A stretch of DNA of 50,175 nucleotides from Oscillatoriales cyanobacterium (GTDB lineage: Bacteria > Cyanobacteriota > Cyanobacteriia > Cyanobacteriales > Microcoleaceae). The position numbers and the translations under genes were made by a program. Where the stretch lies: assembly GCA_004293365.1 (NCBI GenBank), contig RDYN01000068.1, positions 1-50,175 on the forward strand. Direction: 5' to 3'. Of this stretch, positions 28,043 through 35,794 are shown in pieces. The notes under the pieces are model-generated. The model did no database searches and was not told where the DNA came from. It was given only the letters and a program-made list of their open reading frames with translations. How positions within the stretch are numbered: the stretch's first letter is position 1; every line of letters begins with the position of its first letter.

Positions 28043-28060
28043 AGGTGCGCAATGCGCACC
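28043..28060. repeat. TGCGCAATGCGCA hairpin unit in the 27919-28218 gap
   Basis: A single copy of the hairpin core found six times at 14173-14437. The words TACCAATTCA(C/G)TATGAAGC flank it at 27948 and 28087. No gene is seen in this gap. Confidence 0.7.
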
Positions 28061-28218
28061 TTACGGCTTAGGAATGGAAAGGACTGATACCAATTCAGTA
28101 TGAAGCTGCTAAGATTGTGAGGAAAGTAGCAAAAATATCATTTTTATCACGCACCCTACTTCACTGAAATTAAGATTTTAGGAGGATTTTATGTTAGAGA
28201 AAGTGTGAGTTGTCAAGT

Positions 28219-28524
28219 TTAATTCAAAATATTTAACAAAAGTTTTTTGTATATATCTAAACCTTTGGCATTGAGGTGAACGCCGTCTATTGTTAAATCT
28301 TCATTCAGAGCTTTTTCTTTAAACAATGCTTGTATACCGCTAGATTCCACGGTCATATTTTCTGCGGCGGCGACTCGATCGATGAGAAGATTAATTTCGT
28401 CAACTCTGGCAATTGTTCCGGCAAATTTAGGATTGTAGCTGGCGGCAAGAGTTGAGTAAAAAGCAGGAATCAGAATAATCTGTTTGGTGGCGATCGATCG
28501 CATAATTGCGATCGCCTGTTTCAA
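28219..28524 (-). pseudogene. Truncated SGNH/GDSL hydrolase remnant
   Basis: About 100 residues with the C-terminal block of an SGNH hydrolase: IILIPAFYS near the start and DGVHLNAKGLDIY at the end, containing the catalytic Asp and His. The N-terminal part with the GDS nucleophile is absent: the frame upstream is a Ser-rich stretch that runs into a stop near 28567. It is therefore unlikely to be active. Confidence 0.65.
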
Positions 28525-28677
28525 ATTGCTGACAAATGCCTCGTTGCTGCTACTCTTGCTGCTACTTTAGTTTATGCTATTGCTTTAATTCAGTGGCGAT
28601 GTCACGAATATTTTTGCCCAGATTATTCACCCATACATATATCAAACTGAGGTCGTAAAGTAATTTAGGACTTATAT

Positions 28678-29001
28678 ATGTCTAAACCAGTGGACTGGAC
28701 AGTTGGCATCCCCGCTAGCACCCTTATAGCCGTCGGAACCCAGGTAAGTGGCAGATTTCCTCTAGATGGAGCAAGTACCCAAAACTTACTGTACCGCATG
28801 GATGGCAAGAACATTACCAGCTATATCGTCTACGATGACAGTGGACGGGCAATTAAGCGAGTAGACTTGACAGGAAGGGCTCATGCAAATGTGCCGACAC
28901 CTCACGCCGTTGAATACAAACACAACCAAAACTCAGCAGGAGACATTTACGTGCAAGCTGAGAAAACAGTTAGGCCAGCTAGATTGGATGAAATACCCTA
29001 G
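28678..29001 (+). CDS. Possible small toxin-domain protein
   Basis: A 107-residue protein whose C-terminal part (DDSGRAIKRVDLTGRAHANVPTPHAVEYKHN) resembles nuclease-type toxin tips found at the C-termini of polymorphic (RHS/contact-dependent) toxins, with conserved Arg and Pro-His. No large carrier gene is attached, so the toxin tip stands alone. The gene 5 bp downstream may be its immunity gene. The assignment is from pattern memory and is tentative. Confidence 0.5.
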   Translation: MSKPVDWTVGIPASTLIAVGTQVSGRFPLDGASTQNLLYRMDGKNITSYIVYDDSGRAIKRVDLTGRAHANVPTPHAVEYKHNQNSAGDIYVQAEKTVRPARLDEIP

Positions 29002-29006
29002 AAATT

Positions 29007-29465
29007 ATGTTCATCAAACAAATATCCTTGAATGCAGATAAACTAATCGATTTCCAGCAATGGAAAAAAGCCAATGGCGATGATTTTTCACTCTGGGATT
29101 ATCTTTTTGGATCTGCTAATATTGAAATTGCCATAGCTTTCACAAAACTATTCTGGCCAGATTTTGTCGAACATGAAGGTGGCATCTTTTTGTCCGAAGC
29201 CTTTAACAGTCAAATCTACGAACAGTGGAAAATCGAGCTAGGGAATGATGTCGCTGCAATTGAGCAGGTGATGAACCACCAGCACGTTGATGACATTCTC
29301 CCCGGTGCGGAAAACGCTAGCAGTGACAATTTATTGTATTTGGGACAAGCATTAGCTCAGATGTGGGAAAGTCGCCTAAAATCGCTTTATCCTCAGCGCC
29401 GTTTTCAAGTTAAATGCGATCGGGACGAACACACGGTTGTAGTGACATTTTTTCAAGATAATTAA
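29007..29465 (+). CDS. Possible immunity protein for the upstream toxin-like gene
   Basis: A 152-residue acidic soluble protein (FSLWDYLFGSANIEIAIAFTKLFWPDFVEHEGGIFL ...). Short acidic proteins with this Trp-rich pattern often sit behind toxin genes as immunity proteins. It starts 5 bp after the upstream gene ends, which suggests co-translation. Its stop codon directly abuts that of the convergent larE. No family is recognised with confidence. Confidence 0.5.
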   Translation: MFIKQISLNADKLIDFQQWKKANGDDFSLWDYLFGSANIEIAIAFTKLFWPDFVEHEGGIFLSEAFNSQIYEQWKIELGNDVAAIEQVMNHQHVDDILPGAENASSDNLLYLGQALAQMWESRLKSLYPQRRFQVKCDRDEHTVVVTFFQDN

Positions 29466-30293
29466 TCAAGCCTTCGCCCCCAACAATTCGGGCTGCAAAA
29501 CCTGATTTAATTTGCCGCTGCGAAACCCCTCCAAATCCAAAGTCGCGTACACAAAACCCAACTGCTGAAACGCCGCCACCAATGCAGGCAAATCCGCATT
29601 TAATACAAACTCTTGAATCTCCTGGGCCGGCAATTCAATTCGCGCTGTATCTCCATCCGATCGCACTCGCAGATTTTTCAGCCCCAACTGCCGCAAATAC
29701 CGTTCAGCGCGCCCCACTCTTTGCAACTTTGCAACGGTGATTTCTTCACCGTAAGGAAAGCGCGAACTCAAACAAGGCTGTGCCGGTTTATCCCACCAAG
29801 GCAAACCCAATTCTCTTGCTAACTGCCGCACTTCAAATTTAGTCATGCCAACTTCTGCTAAAGGCGATCGCGCGCCCCGTTCCTTTGCAGCCTGAATCCC
29901 CGGGCGGTAATCCTTCAAATCATCAGCATTCACCCCATCCACCACATAAGGATAACCCTTGGCGAGTGCTAGCGGTTTCAAAGTATCGTGCAGCTCGCTT
30001 TTGCAGAAATAGCAGCGATTAACCGGGTTAGAAGTGTAATTAGGATTGGCCATTTCCTGAGTTTGTACTTCCTGGTGGGCGATGCCAATTTCTGCGGCTT
30101 GAATCCGGGCATCTTCCAAATCTTCTGTGAGTAGAGACGGAGAAACAGCCGTCACAGCCAAAGCGCGATCGCCCAACACATCAAAAGCAATTTTTGCCAC
30201 CAAAGTGCTGTCAATGCCGCCGGAGTAGGCAATCAGCGCCCGTTCCACCTGCGCGAAGATATCTTTTAATTGTTCTAGTTTTTTCACTAACAT
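29466..30293 (-). CDS. larE: ATP-dependent sacrificial sulfur transferase LarE
   Basis: A 275-residue PP-loop enzyme. In the lactate racemase system LarE transfers sulfur from its own cysteine to the pincer cofactor precursor; [4Fe-4S] versions also exist. The ATP-pyrophosphatase loop AYSGGIDST lies near residues 22-30. The conserved Cys residues lie in RCYFCKSEL (C..C) and QPCLSSRFPYG. No larB, larC or larA is adjacent, so the cofactor's client is unknown here. The start at 30293 gives a normal family length. Confidence 0.92.
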   Translation of the reverse strand: MLVKKLEQLKDIFAQVERALIAYSGGIDSTLVAKIAFDVLGDRALAVTAVSPSLLTEDLEDARIQAAEIGIAHQEVQTQEMANPNYTSNPVNRCYFCKSELHDTLKPLALAKGYPYVVDGVNADDLKDYRPGIQAAKERGARSPLAEVGMTKFEVRQLARELGLPWWDKPAQPCLSSRFPYGEEITVAKLQRVGRAERYLRQLGLKNLRVRSDGDTARIELPAQEIQEFVLNADLPALVAAFQQLGFVYATLDLEGFRSGKLNQVLQPELLGAKA

Positions 30294-30330
30294 GATTTCA
30301 ATTGGGATTACTGTAGAAGGCGATCGATAT

Positions 30331-30366
30331 TAGATCCCCAACAACTTCTGCGAAGTCGGGGATCTA
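30331..30366. repeat. Palindromic REP-like element
   Basis: TAGATCCCC and GGGGATCTA flank a short CAACTTCTGCGAAGT-type loop, a 36-bp near-palindrome. A T-run follows on the plus strand, but no plus-strand gene precedes it. Confidence 0.75.
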
Positions 30367-30395
30367 AATATTCTGTTTTTTTTAGGTGGGTTTAG

Positions 30396-31259
30396 TTATT
30401 CTGGATCGATACCGAGGGCTGCCAATCGCGCCAAAAGTTCTTGATTGCGCTGTCTTTCCTGTTCCAACAGCGTTTGGGCGGACTCTTTATCTTGCTGTTC
30501 GCGATCGGCCCGCTGGCTTTCAGCTTCGGCCCGCTGGCTTTCAGCTTCGGCTCTTTGGCGTTCGGCTTCGGCCCGCTGGCTTTCGGCTTCGGCCCTTTGA
30601 CGTTCTACTTCTGCCCGTTCTTCCGGCCACAAAAGCAGCTCTCCGGCCGCATTCCACCAGCGCAGCCAATTTCCTGTTCTACCTTCGCGAGTTCCCTGCC
30701 AAACTCCCAAAAATAGATTTAATCCAGGTATCAAATAACGCCTATTTTCATCAGGATCTTGATTGTTGTAGCGATCGGATTCCAGCGCATAAACTTCTAT
30801 TCTGCCTGTATGCGGCCGAAAAATGACATAGCGAGGAACTTTGATTACTTGTTCGTAAAAGAACCACTTGCCGATTTCTTCTGTGTGTTCTACGGAGTAT
30901 TCATCGCCGTAAGTAGCTGAGAGAAATTCCATCACTACAAAAGGCACTGTTCCTTCGGTATGAGGCGTGTAACTGCGGCGGGGATAGCTGTGAGGCCAAG
31001 GTTGAACCGGTTGCACGTACATCCAGTCTGGGGCTTTGCAAATAGTGCGATCGTCCACAGCAGCACACAAAGCAAAATTAGAAACTATCAGCGCGTCTTG
31101 CGTTTGTTCCGGGGAATCCACTACAGACTGGCGCAAACCGTTAGATATTAAAGGATGTTCTATATTTTCCACGGGGTCATCTGGTAGAATAAAATCATCG
31201 GGAAGCAGCGGCCAGGTAATTTTTAGCTGCGATATCGGTTTGTGAATTACAGCAGTCAT
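30396..31259 (-). CDS. Uma2-family (DUF820) restriction-endonuclease-fold protein
   Basis: A 287-residue Uma2 protein, a family greatly expanded in cyanobacteria and built on the PD-(D/E)XK nuclease fold. The core contains KAPDWMYVQPV (the PD-type Asp), VVMEFLSATYGDEY (the Glu) and YEQVIKVPRYVIFRP with the conserved Lys. From about residue 220 the tail is seven-residue repeats of RAEAE(S/R)Q, predicted to form a coiled coil. The ATG at 31259 follows GAGGTGA. The role of these proteins is not established; nuclease activity is inferred from fold. Confidence 0.88.
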   Translation of the reverse strand: MTAVIHKPISQLKITWPLLPDDFILPDDPVENIEHPLISNGLRQSVVDSPEQTQDALIVSNFALCAAVDDRTICKAPDWMYVQPVQPWPHSYPRRSYTPHTEGTVPFVVMEFLSATYGDEYSVEHTEEIGKWFFYEQVIKVPRYVIFRPHTGRIEVYALESDRYNNQDPDENRRYLIPGLNLFLGVWQGTREGRTGNWLRWWNAAGELLLWPEERAEVERQRAEAESQRAEAERQRAEAESQRAEAESQRADREQQDKESAQTLLEQERQRNQELLARLAALGIDPE

Positions 31260-31360
31260 AAGTCACCTCATTTTACAATAAAGATTTGAGTTTTAGTCGA
31301 GATTGCCGAGCGATAACCTTCTCTATATCTTAGCGCGCTAATTCGACAATAAAATTGGTT

Positions 31361-31410
31361 AGTAGTGAGGACTTTAGTCCTTCCAATCCGAGGACTAAAG
31401 TCCGATGCTG
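31361..31410. repeat. GGACTTTAGTCC-type inverted repeat (family D)
   Basis: AGTGAGGACTTTAGTCC is followed by GAGGACTAAAGTCC, a hairpin also found at 40869-40963 and 42452-42582, with half a copy near 20840-20871. It sits past the end of the fraE-like gene. Confidence 0.75.
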
Positions 31411-31418
31411 CGAACTAT

Positions 31419-32192
31419 TTAAAATTCTCGGCGGGAAAATATGGCGATCGCAATTGACAGCAGCAGCACCACATACAGCAAACCGTAGCCCGCATCTGTA
31501 ATCAAACCCGCCAAGTAAGGTACTTGTCCGTAAACAGCATCATTTCTCAAATTGAACCGGGCTAAATCAGGCAAAACCAGATAAAGTCCCATCATCAATT
31601 GTTCAATGCCAGGATTTTTAGTTAACTTGCCGAAAGCCACTAAATCCCGCGTCGAGTGTCCCATCAAATAAACGCTAAATGTCAGTAAAGTTGCCAGCAG
31701 CGAACTGCTAAAAACCCCAAATAAAATCCCGACACCGGCCATGAGGCACAGCTCAAACCACACGAACAGCGAAGCGATTAAAATGCTGCCCAAAGGGTAA
31801 GGAATGCGGCTCAAACTCAGAATAGCCAGATAGATAACAGTCATTGCTGCTACAAGAACAAATAGCACCGCCGACATCCCTAAGTGCTTGCCCACAATTA
31901 GCTCAGCCCGACTTATCGGCTTGGCCACTAATAGGTAAACAGTCCGCTTTTCAATTTCTTTGTTGACCAGTCCGGTAGCCACAAAGACTGTGACAATTAT
32001 ACCGAGGATGCTCATCGCAGCCAAACCGATATCTAAGATAATTTTCTTTTCGGTTGTCGCTGCCAATTCCGGTATCAAGCGCACCGAGGCTCCCATCAAC
32101 AGAGCAAAAATAATAATTAAGTAAAGGATGCGATCGCGAATTACTTCCCAATATACATTAGTCGCGACTGTCAATATTCTTCTCAAATTCAT
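31419..32192 (-). CDS. fraE: ABC-2-type permease, FraE-like filament integrity protein
   Basis: A 257-residue membrane protein with about six hydrophobic helices and the ABC-2 permease pattern: N-terminal RRILTVATNVYWEVIRDRILYL, and EKRTVYLLVAKPISRAELIVGKHLG. No ATP-binding subunit is adjacent. The order fraC-fraD-this gene on one strand matches the fraCDE set of filamentous cyanobacteria, where FraE is needed for filament integrity and intercellular diffusion. The name relies mainly on that context. Confidence 0.78.
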   Translation of the reverse strand: MNLRRILTVATNVYWEVIRDRILYLIIIFALLMGASVRLIPELAATTEKKIILDIGLAAMSILGIIVTVFVATGLVNKEIEKRTVYLLVAKPISRAELIVGKHLGMSAVLFVLVAAMTVIYLAILSLSRIPYPLGSILIASLFVWFELCLMAGVGILFGVFSSSLLATLLTFSVYLMGHSTRDLVAFGKLTKNPGIEQLMMGLYLVLPDLARFNLRNDAVYGQVPYLAGLITDAGYGLLYVVLLLSIAIAIFSRREF

Positions 32193-32339
32193 CTAGTTAT
32201 TAACCCGCGGTCAACTTTCGCCATACTTTAGTTTAAGGAAGAAGGCAGTTCGGCAACGGATTTTTTAACGGATGTAACGGATGTAACGGATTGATGTTGA
32301 GAGTAGAAGTCAAGCCTAAAGAAAGAGGATTTTTCCCAT

Positions 32340-32420
32340 CTCCCTCTCAGACACTCCCTATCTACCCGTCTCCCCGTCTCCCCGTCTCCCCGTCTCCCAT
32401 CTTCCCATCTCGCCTTCTCC
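32340..32420. repeat. GTCTCCCC tract between fraD and fraE
   Basis: Repeated CCCGTCTCC/CCCATCTTCC words in the 254-bp gap 32193-32446. In the minus-strand transcript this is a purine-rich GGGGAGAC run. No gene is seen in the gap. Confidence 0.75.
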
Positions 32421-32446
32421 CACTATCCTAACTGCCAGAGACTGGC

Positions 32447-33445
32447 TCAAACTTGACTGTCTCCCGCATTTCCATCTTTTTTCAGTCCGGATTTAGAACG
32501 TTTGATAGCGTCGCAGGTTACAGTCGCCCTATTGCCTGTATCGATCACCTCGCAAGATTTGGTAAACGAATATATTTCGGGTCTAAACACCAGCCCCAGC
32601 CAAGTTGCCTGCATCTGTAACTGATAGCGGGACTCTCCTTGGACGATCGAAGTTTTGACCTCCCAGCTCGCATCTTCTGGGACTACCCGAATTGTTTTTA
32701 ACGCTTGATTTTTCAGAAAAAATCGCTCGTTGTCAATATCTATCAACATTTGTTCTACCTGCGCCCACGGTTTTGTGCGAGCTTCATTTTGCAGGTATCG
32801 ATCCATTGCATTGAGGATCACAACTCCTCGGGAGCGATTAATAGTTGGCTGTTGAAATGTCACCACATAATCGCTTTGTCTCAAATCCTGCGATAAAATG
32901 CTGGGATATTGTTCGATCCAACCTTGAATTAAAAAGTGAAATGCAAACCAACAGGAAATCAGTACGTGAATTAGAGTAATCATTAAAAACTGAGGGCGCA
33001 CCAACGACCTAGCTCTTTCCCATTTTGAATCACTATTCCAAATCTGTATGATAGCAAGAATTACTACTGCTATCATCGGGCCGGATATCCATGCTATTTC
33101 CTTTTGATCCGACGGCAATCTGACGAGCAACCACAAGCCAATTAAGCTGCTTGTCAGCCACGGACTCAGACTTACTTCTTTAATCACAAAAGGTTGCTGG
33201 CTGGTCAGCAAACCCATGGAAAGTGTAAAAAATAACCAGCTCATATCAAACAGCAGAGTTCTCGTCGGCAAGTCTGTGACTGCCGCCACTGACAGCAAAG
33301 CTAAAAAGATGCCGAGCAGTAAAGGCGTCTTCCAGTGGACAACTTTAGGCGGAATTATCACCTTTTGGAATTTTTTATTGCTTTCCCAAAGGTTGTTTGT
33401 CAGCTTTGTGAGTTGCTGAGTCACATCCAAAAATTGCTTCATCAT
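32447..33445 (-). CDS. fraD: FraD-like septal-junction protein
   Basis: A 332-residue membrane protein. It has an N-terminal helical cytoplasmic part (1-40), five or so hydrophobic helices (about 45-180) and a periplasmic C-terminal domain with VVILNAMDRYLQNEARTKPWAQVEQML. In Anabaena, FraD is part of the septal-junction plug that gates cell-cell exchange. This assignment uses topology, size and the position between fraC- and fraE-like genes. A TTG start at 33454 overlapping the fraC stop is possible; the ATG at 33445 is preferred. Confidence 0.75.
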   Translation of the reverse strand: MMKQFLDVTQQLTKLTNNLWESNKKFQKVIIPPKVVHWKTPLLLGIFLALLSVAAVTDLPTRTLLFDMSWLFFTLSMGLLTSQQPFVIKEVSLSPWLTSSLIGLWLLVRLPSDQKEIAWISGPMIAVVILAIIQIWNSDSKWERARSLVRPQFLMITLIHVLISCWFAFHFLIQGWIEQYPSILSQDLRQSDYVVTFQQPTINRSRGVVILNAMDRYLQNEARTKPWAQVEQMLIDIDNERFFLKNQALKTIRVVPEDASWEVKTSIVQGESRYQLQMQATWLGLVFRPEIYSFTKSCEVIDTGNRATVTCDAIKRSKSGLKKDGNAGDSQV

Positions 33446-33450
33446 AGATT

Positions 33451-33969
33451 TCAATTGACGCTTTGCAAAAACAACACGGTTAAAATAACGAAATTGCTAA
33501 CAGTGTGGGCGATTAAAACTGCCCCAAACTGGGTGGTTACTCGAAAAGTTTTTTTGGGAGGACGGCGGCTGAGAGTTGGCGGCCCCAAAAACTGAGGTTT
33601 GGAAGCTTTTTTGTTACCAGAAACCATGTTCTCTATGAATTCTAGTCCCTGCCATTTGGCGAGAAAAGTGATTGCCAATACCGAGAGGGCAATCGCAGTT
33701 ATTGCAGAGTAAGTATTCTGACCTCCGCCTAATAAAATATAACCGATAAGTTCTTCTCGCCATTCTTTGGAAATAACGCTTTCAATGCCGAATAAAACTA
33801 ACCAACCCACGCAAGTGCAAGCGAGATTGAGGATAGCTGTATATTCAACGCTGGTTTTGGGGCCGAGTTTCAGTAGTTTTTGCAGAAACCACGATTCGAT
33901 CGCGATCGCCAAAAACATCATTAAAATTTGCACCAAAACAGTCCGAAATGGGAAAACACTCGCAATCAT
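33451..33969 (-). CDS. fraC: FraC-like filament integrity membrane protein
   Basis: A 172-residue protein with four hydrophobic segments: FRTVLVQILMMFLAIAIESWF, LNLACTCVGWLVLFGIES, the ITAIALSVLAITFL segment and a C-terminal AVLIAHTVSNFVILTVLFL. In Anabaena, FraC is a septal membrane protein needed for long filaments and for intercellular molecular exchange. It begins the minus-strand run and nearly touches, or overlaps by 4 bp, the fraD-like gene. Size and topology match FraC (about 179 residues). Confidence 0.75.
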   Translation of the reverse strand: MIASVFPFRTVLVQILMMFLAIAIESWFLQKLLKLGPKTSVEYTAILNLACTCVGWLVLFGIESVISKEWREELIGYILLGGGQNTYSAITAIALSVLAITFLAKWQGLEFIENMVSGNKKASKPQFLGPPTLSRRPPKKTFRVTTQFGAVLIAHTVSNFVILTVLFLQSVN

Positions 33970-34198
33970 AAGGATTCAGGTATATCAGCCCGTGTTAGAT
34001 TTTAATTGTACATCAGAAGCGGAATAATCTAGAACGCAGGTTTTAGCCCCTAATCCTCTTCCATCGCCCTTCTGAACATTAGGTGGTTGAGGTTGTATCC
34101 TATAATCTTTTGAGATCGGCCAACAGAAGGGAAATATTAAACATTCAATGGGCGCGATCGAATACCCACCCCGAGACAGACTAAAATAAGTGCGGATT

Positions 34199-35332
34199 AT
34201 GGTAAGGAATGGCATTGGTATTCGGACAGCCTCATCCCGCTCAGAACGCATCGCGGGTCAGATTCACGTCTACGACGGTGCTGGTAAAGGCAAGTCTCAG
34301 GCAGCTTTGGGAGTAGTGTTGCGCTCGATCGGGCTGGGTATTAATTCTGACTCGCCCACGCGAGTGTTGTTGCTGCGATTTTTGAAAGGGCCCGGCCGCT
34401 CCTACGACGAAGACGGGGCAATAGAAGCCCTGCAACGGGCATTTCCGCACTTGATCGATCAAGTGCGTACCGGCAGAGCCGAATATTTTGGGGCCGAAGC
34501 AATCACCCGCTTCGATCGCACAGAAGCCCAGCGAGGCTGGGATATCGCTAAAGGAGCGATCGCCAGCGAGCTTTATTCTGTAGTAGTTCTAGACGAACTA
34601 AACCCCGTATTGGACTTGGGTTTGCTCCCAGTGGACGAAGTAGTCAAAACCCTCAAAAACAAACCAGAATATTTAGAAATCATCGCCACGGGGCGAGCCG
34701 CCCCCGAAGCTTTGCTGGAAATTGCCGACTTGCACTCAGAAATGAAGCCCCACTATCACCCCGCAGCGGCCGAGCACAATATTTCAGGTATTGAAATATA
34801 CACCGGAGCGGGCAAAGGCAAGTCTACGAGCGCCTTGGGCAAAGCTTTGCAGGCAATAGGTAGGGGTATCGGCCAAGACCAATCTCACCGCGTGTTAATT
34901 GTGCAGTGGCTCAAAGGCGGCACCGGTTATACAGAAGATGCGGCAATCTCCGCTTTGCGGCAAAGTTACCCGCAGCTAGTAGACCACCAGCGGTGCGGCC
35001 GAGATGCTATAGTTTGGCGGGGGCAACAGCAGGAGTTAGACTGCATCGAGGCAGAACGCGGCTGGGAAATCGCTAAAATGGCGATCGCCAGCGGCTGGTA
35101 TAAAACGATCGTTCTCGACGAACTCAATCCCACAGTAGACTTAGAACTGCTGCCGGTAGAGCCGATCGTCGAAGCCCTGCTGCGAAAGCCCCGCGATACA
35201 GAAATAATTATCACCGGGCGCTGCCACAAACCCCATGGTTACTTTGACTTGGCAAGCGTACACTCGGAGGTATACTGTCACAAACACTACGGCGATCGGG
35301 GCGTAGAACTAAAGCGGGGTGTAGACTTTTAG
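34199..35332 (+). CDS. Tandem-domain P-loop NTPase of the CobO/BtuR (corrinoid adenosyltransferase) type
   Basis: A 377-residue protein made of two similar halves of about 180 residues. Each half has a P-loop GAGKGKS, a (R/W)FLKG or WLKGG motif, a RTEAQRGWDIAKGAI or EAERGWEIAKMAI helix, VVLDELNP or IVLDELNP, and an ending with ATGR or ITGR and HSE. CobO/BtuR enzymes add the adenosyl group to cobalamin and normally have one such domain, acting as dimers. The fused duplicate may be a self-contained dimer; whether it is an adenosyltransferase is inferred. The start is the ATG at 34199; a GTG at 34190 is also possible. Confidence 0.8.
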   Translation: MVRNGIGIRTASSRSERIAGQIHVYDGAGKGKSQAALGVVLRSIGLGINSDSPTRVLLLRFLKGPGRSYDEDGAIEALQRAFPHLIDQVRTGRAEYFGAEAITRFDRTEAQRGWDIAKGAIASELYSVVVLDELNPVLDLGLLPVDEVVKTLKNKPEYLEIIATGRAAPEALLEIADLHSEMKPHYHPAAAEHNISGIEIYTGAGKGKSTSALGKALQAIGRGIGQDQSHRVLIVQWLKGGTGYTEDAAISALRQSYPQLVDHQRCGRDAIVWRGQQQELDCIEAERGWEIAKMAIASGWYKTIVLDELNPTVDLELLPVEPIVEALLRKPRDTEIIITGRCHKPHGYFDLASVHSEVYCHKHYGDRGVELKRGVDF

Positions 35333-35794
35333 ACCCCCCAGCGGTGCGGAGTTCAATCCGAGCCAGAATTATTTAAAGACGGCCCTGCCTGGGAAACCGG
35401 AAATTGCCACAAAGCGTTGTAACCAAGTAACCAATCTCTCACTTTTCTTTGTCTGGCGATCGCCCGATCGACCCTTGTTAATCTTTAATTTCCTTCCCCG
35501 GAGGCGATCCCCGAGCGCCAATCCAGAATGGAACATTCAGAATATGAGCCGCGTCTCAAGAGAGCGTGAGCACCTGAGACATTGCACAAGGATTATTAAA
35601 GGGTGAAGACATTGAAAATAAAAGCTTACAAGCAAAAAGTCCGCGAGAGAGAAAGTCTAGACAGGGTTAACACCAGTAGGCTAGACTTGCGGCTGGCAAA
35701 CAGGTTAAACTACAGCGGCATCCAAACATTCGGTGTTCTAGGCAGTGTCTGTAGTCGCACAAGCGATGACCAACAAGTAGAGGAGTGAAGCTGT
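35333..35794. other. Intergenic region ahead of the RTX-type gene
   Basis: It contains HIP1 octamers and GGAGGCGATCC-type sequence but no recognised gene. A 61-codon frame starting with GTG at 35603 ends 6 bp before the RTX gene. Its composition is not clearly protein-like, so I treat it as leader DNA or at most a weak small-gene candidate. The RTX start ATG at 35795 has GAGGAG about 12 nt upstream. Confidence 0.4.

Noticed and set aside
35603..35788. A 61-codon frame directly ahead of the RTX-type gene
   Set aside because: It has a GTG start without a strong ribosome site and no known pattern. It stays an uncertain candidate only.
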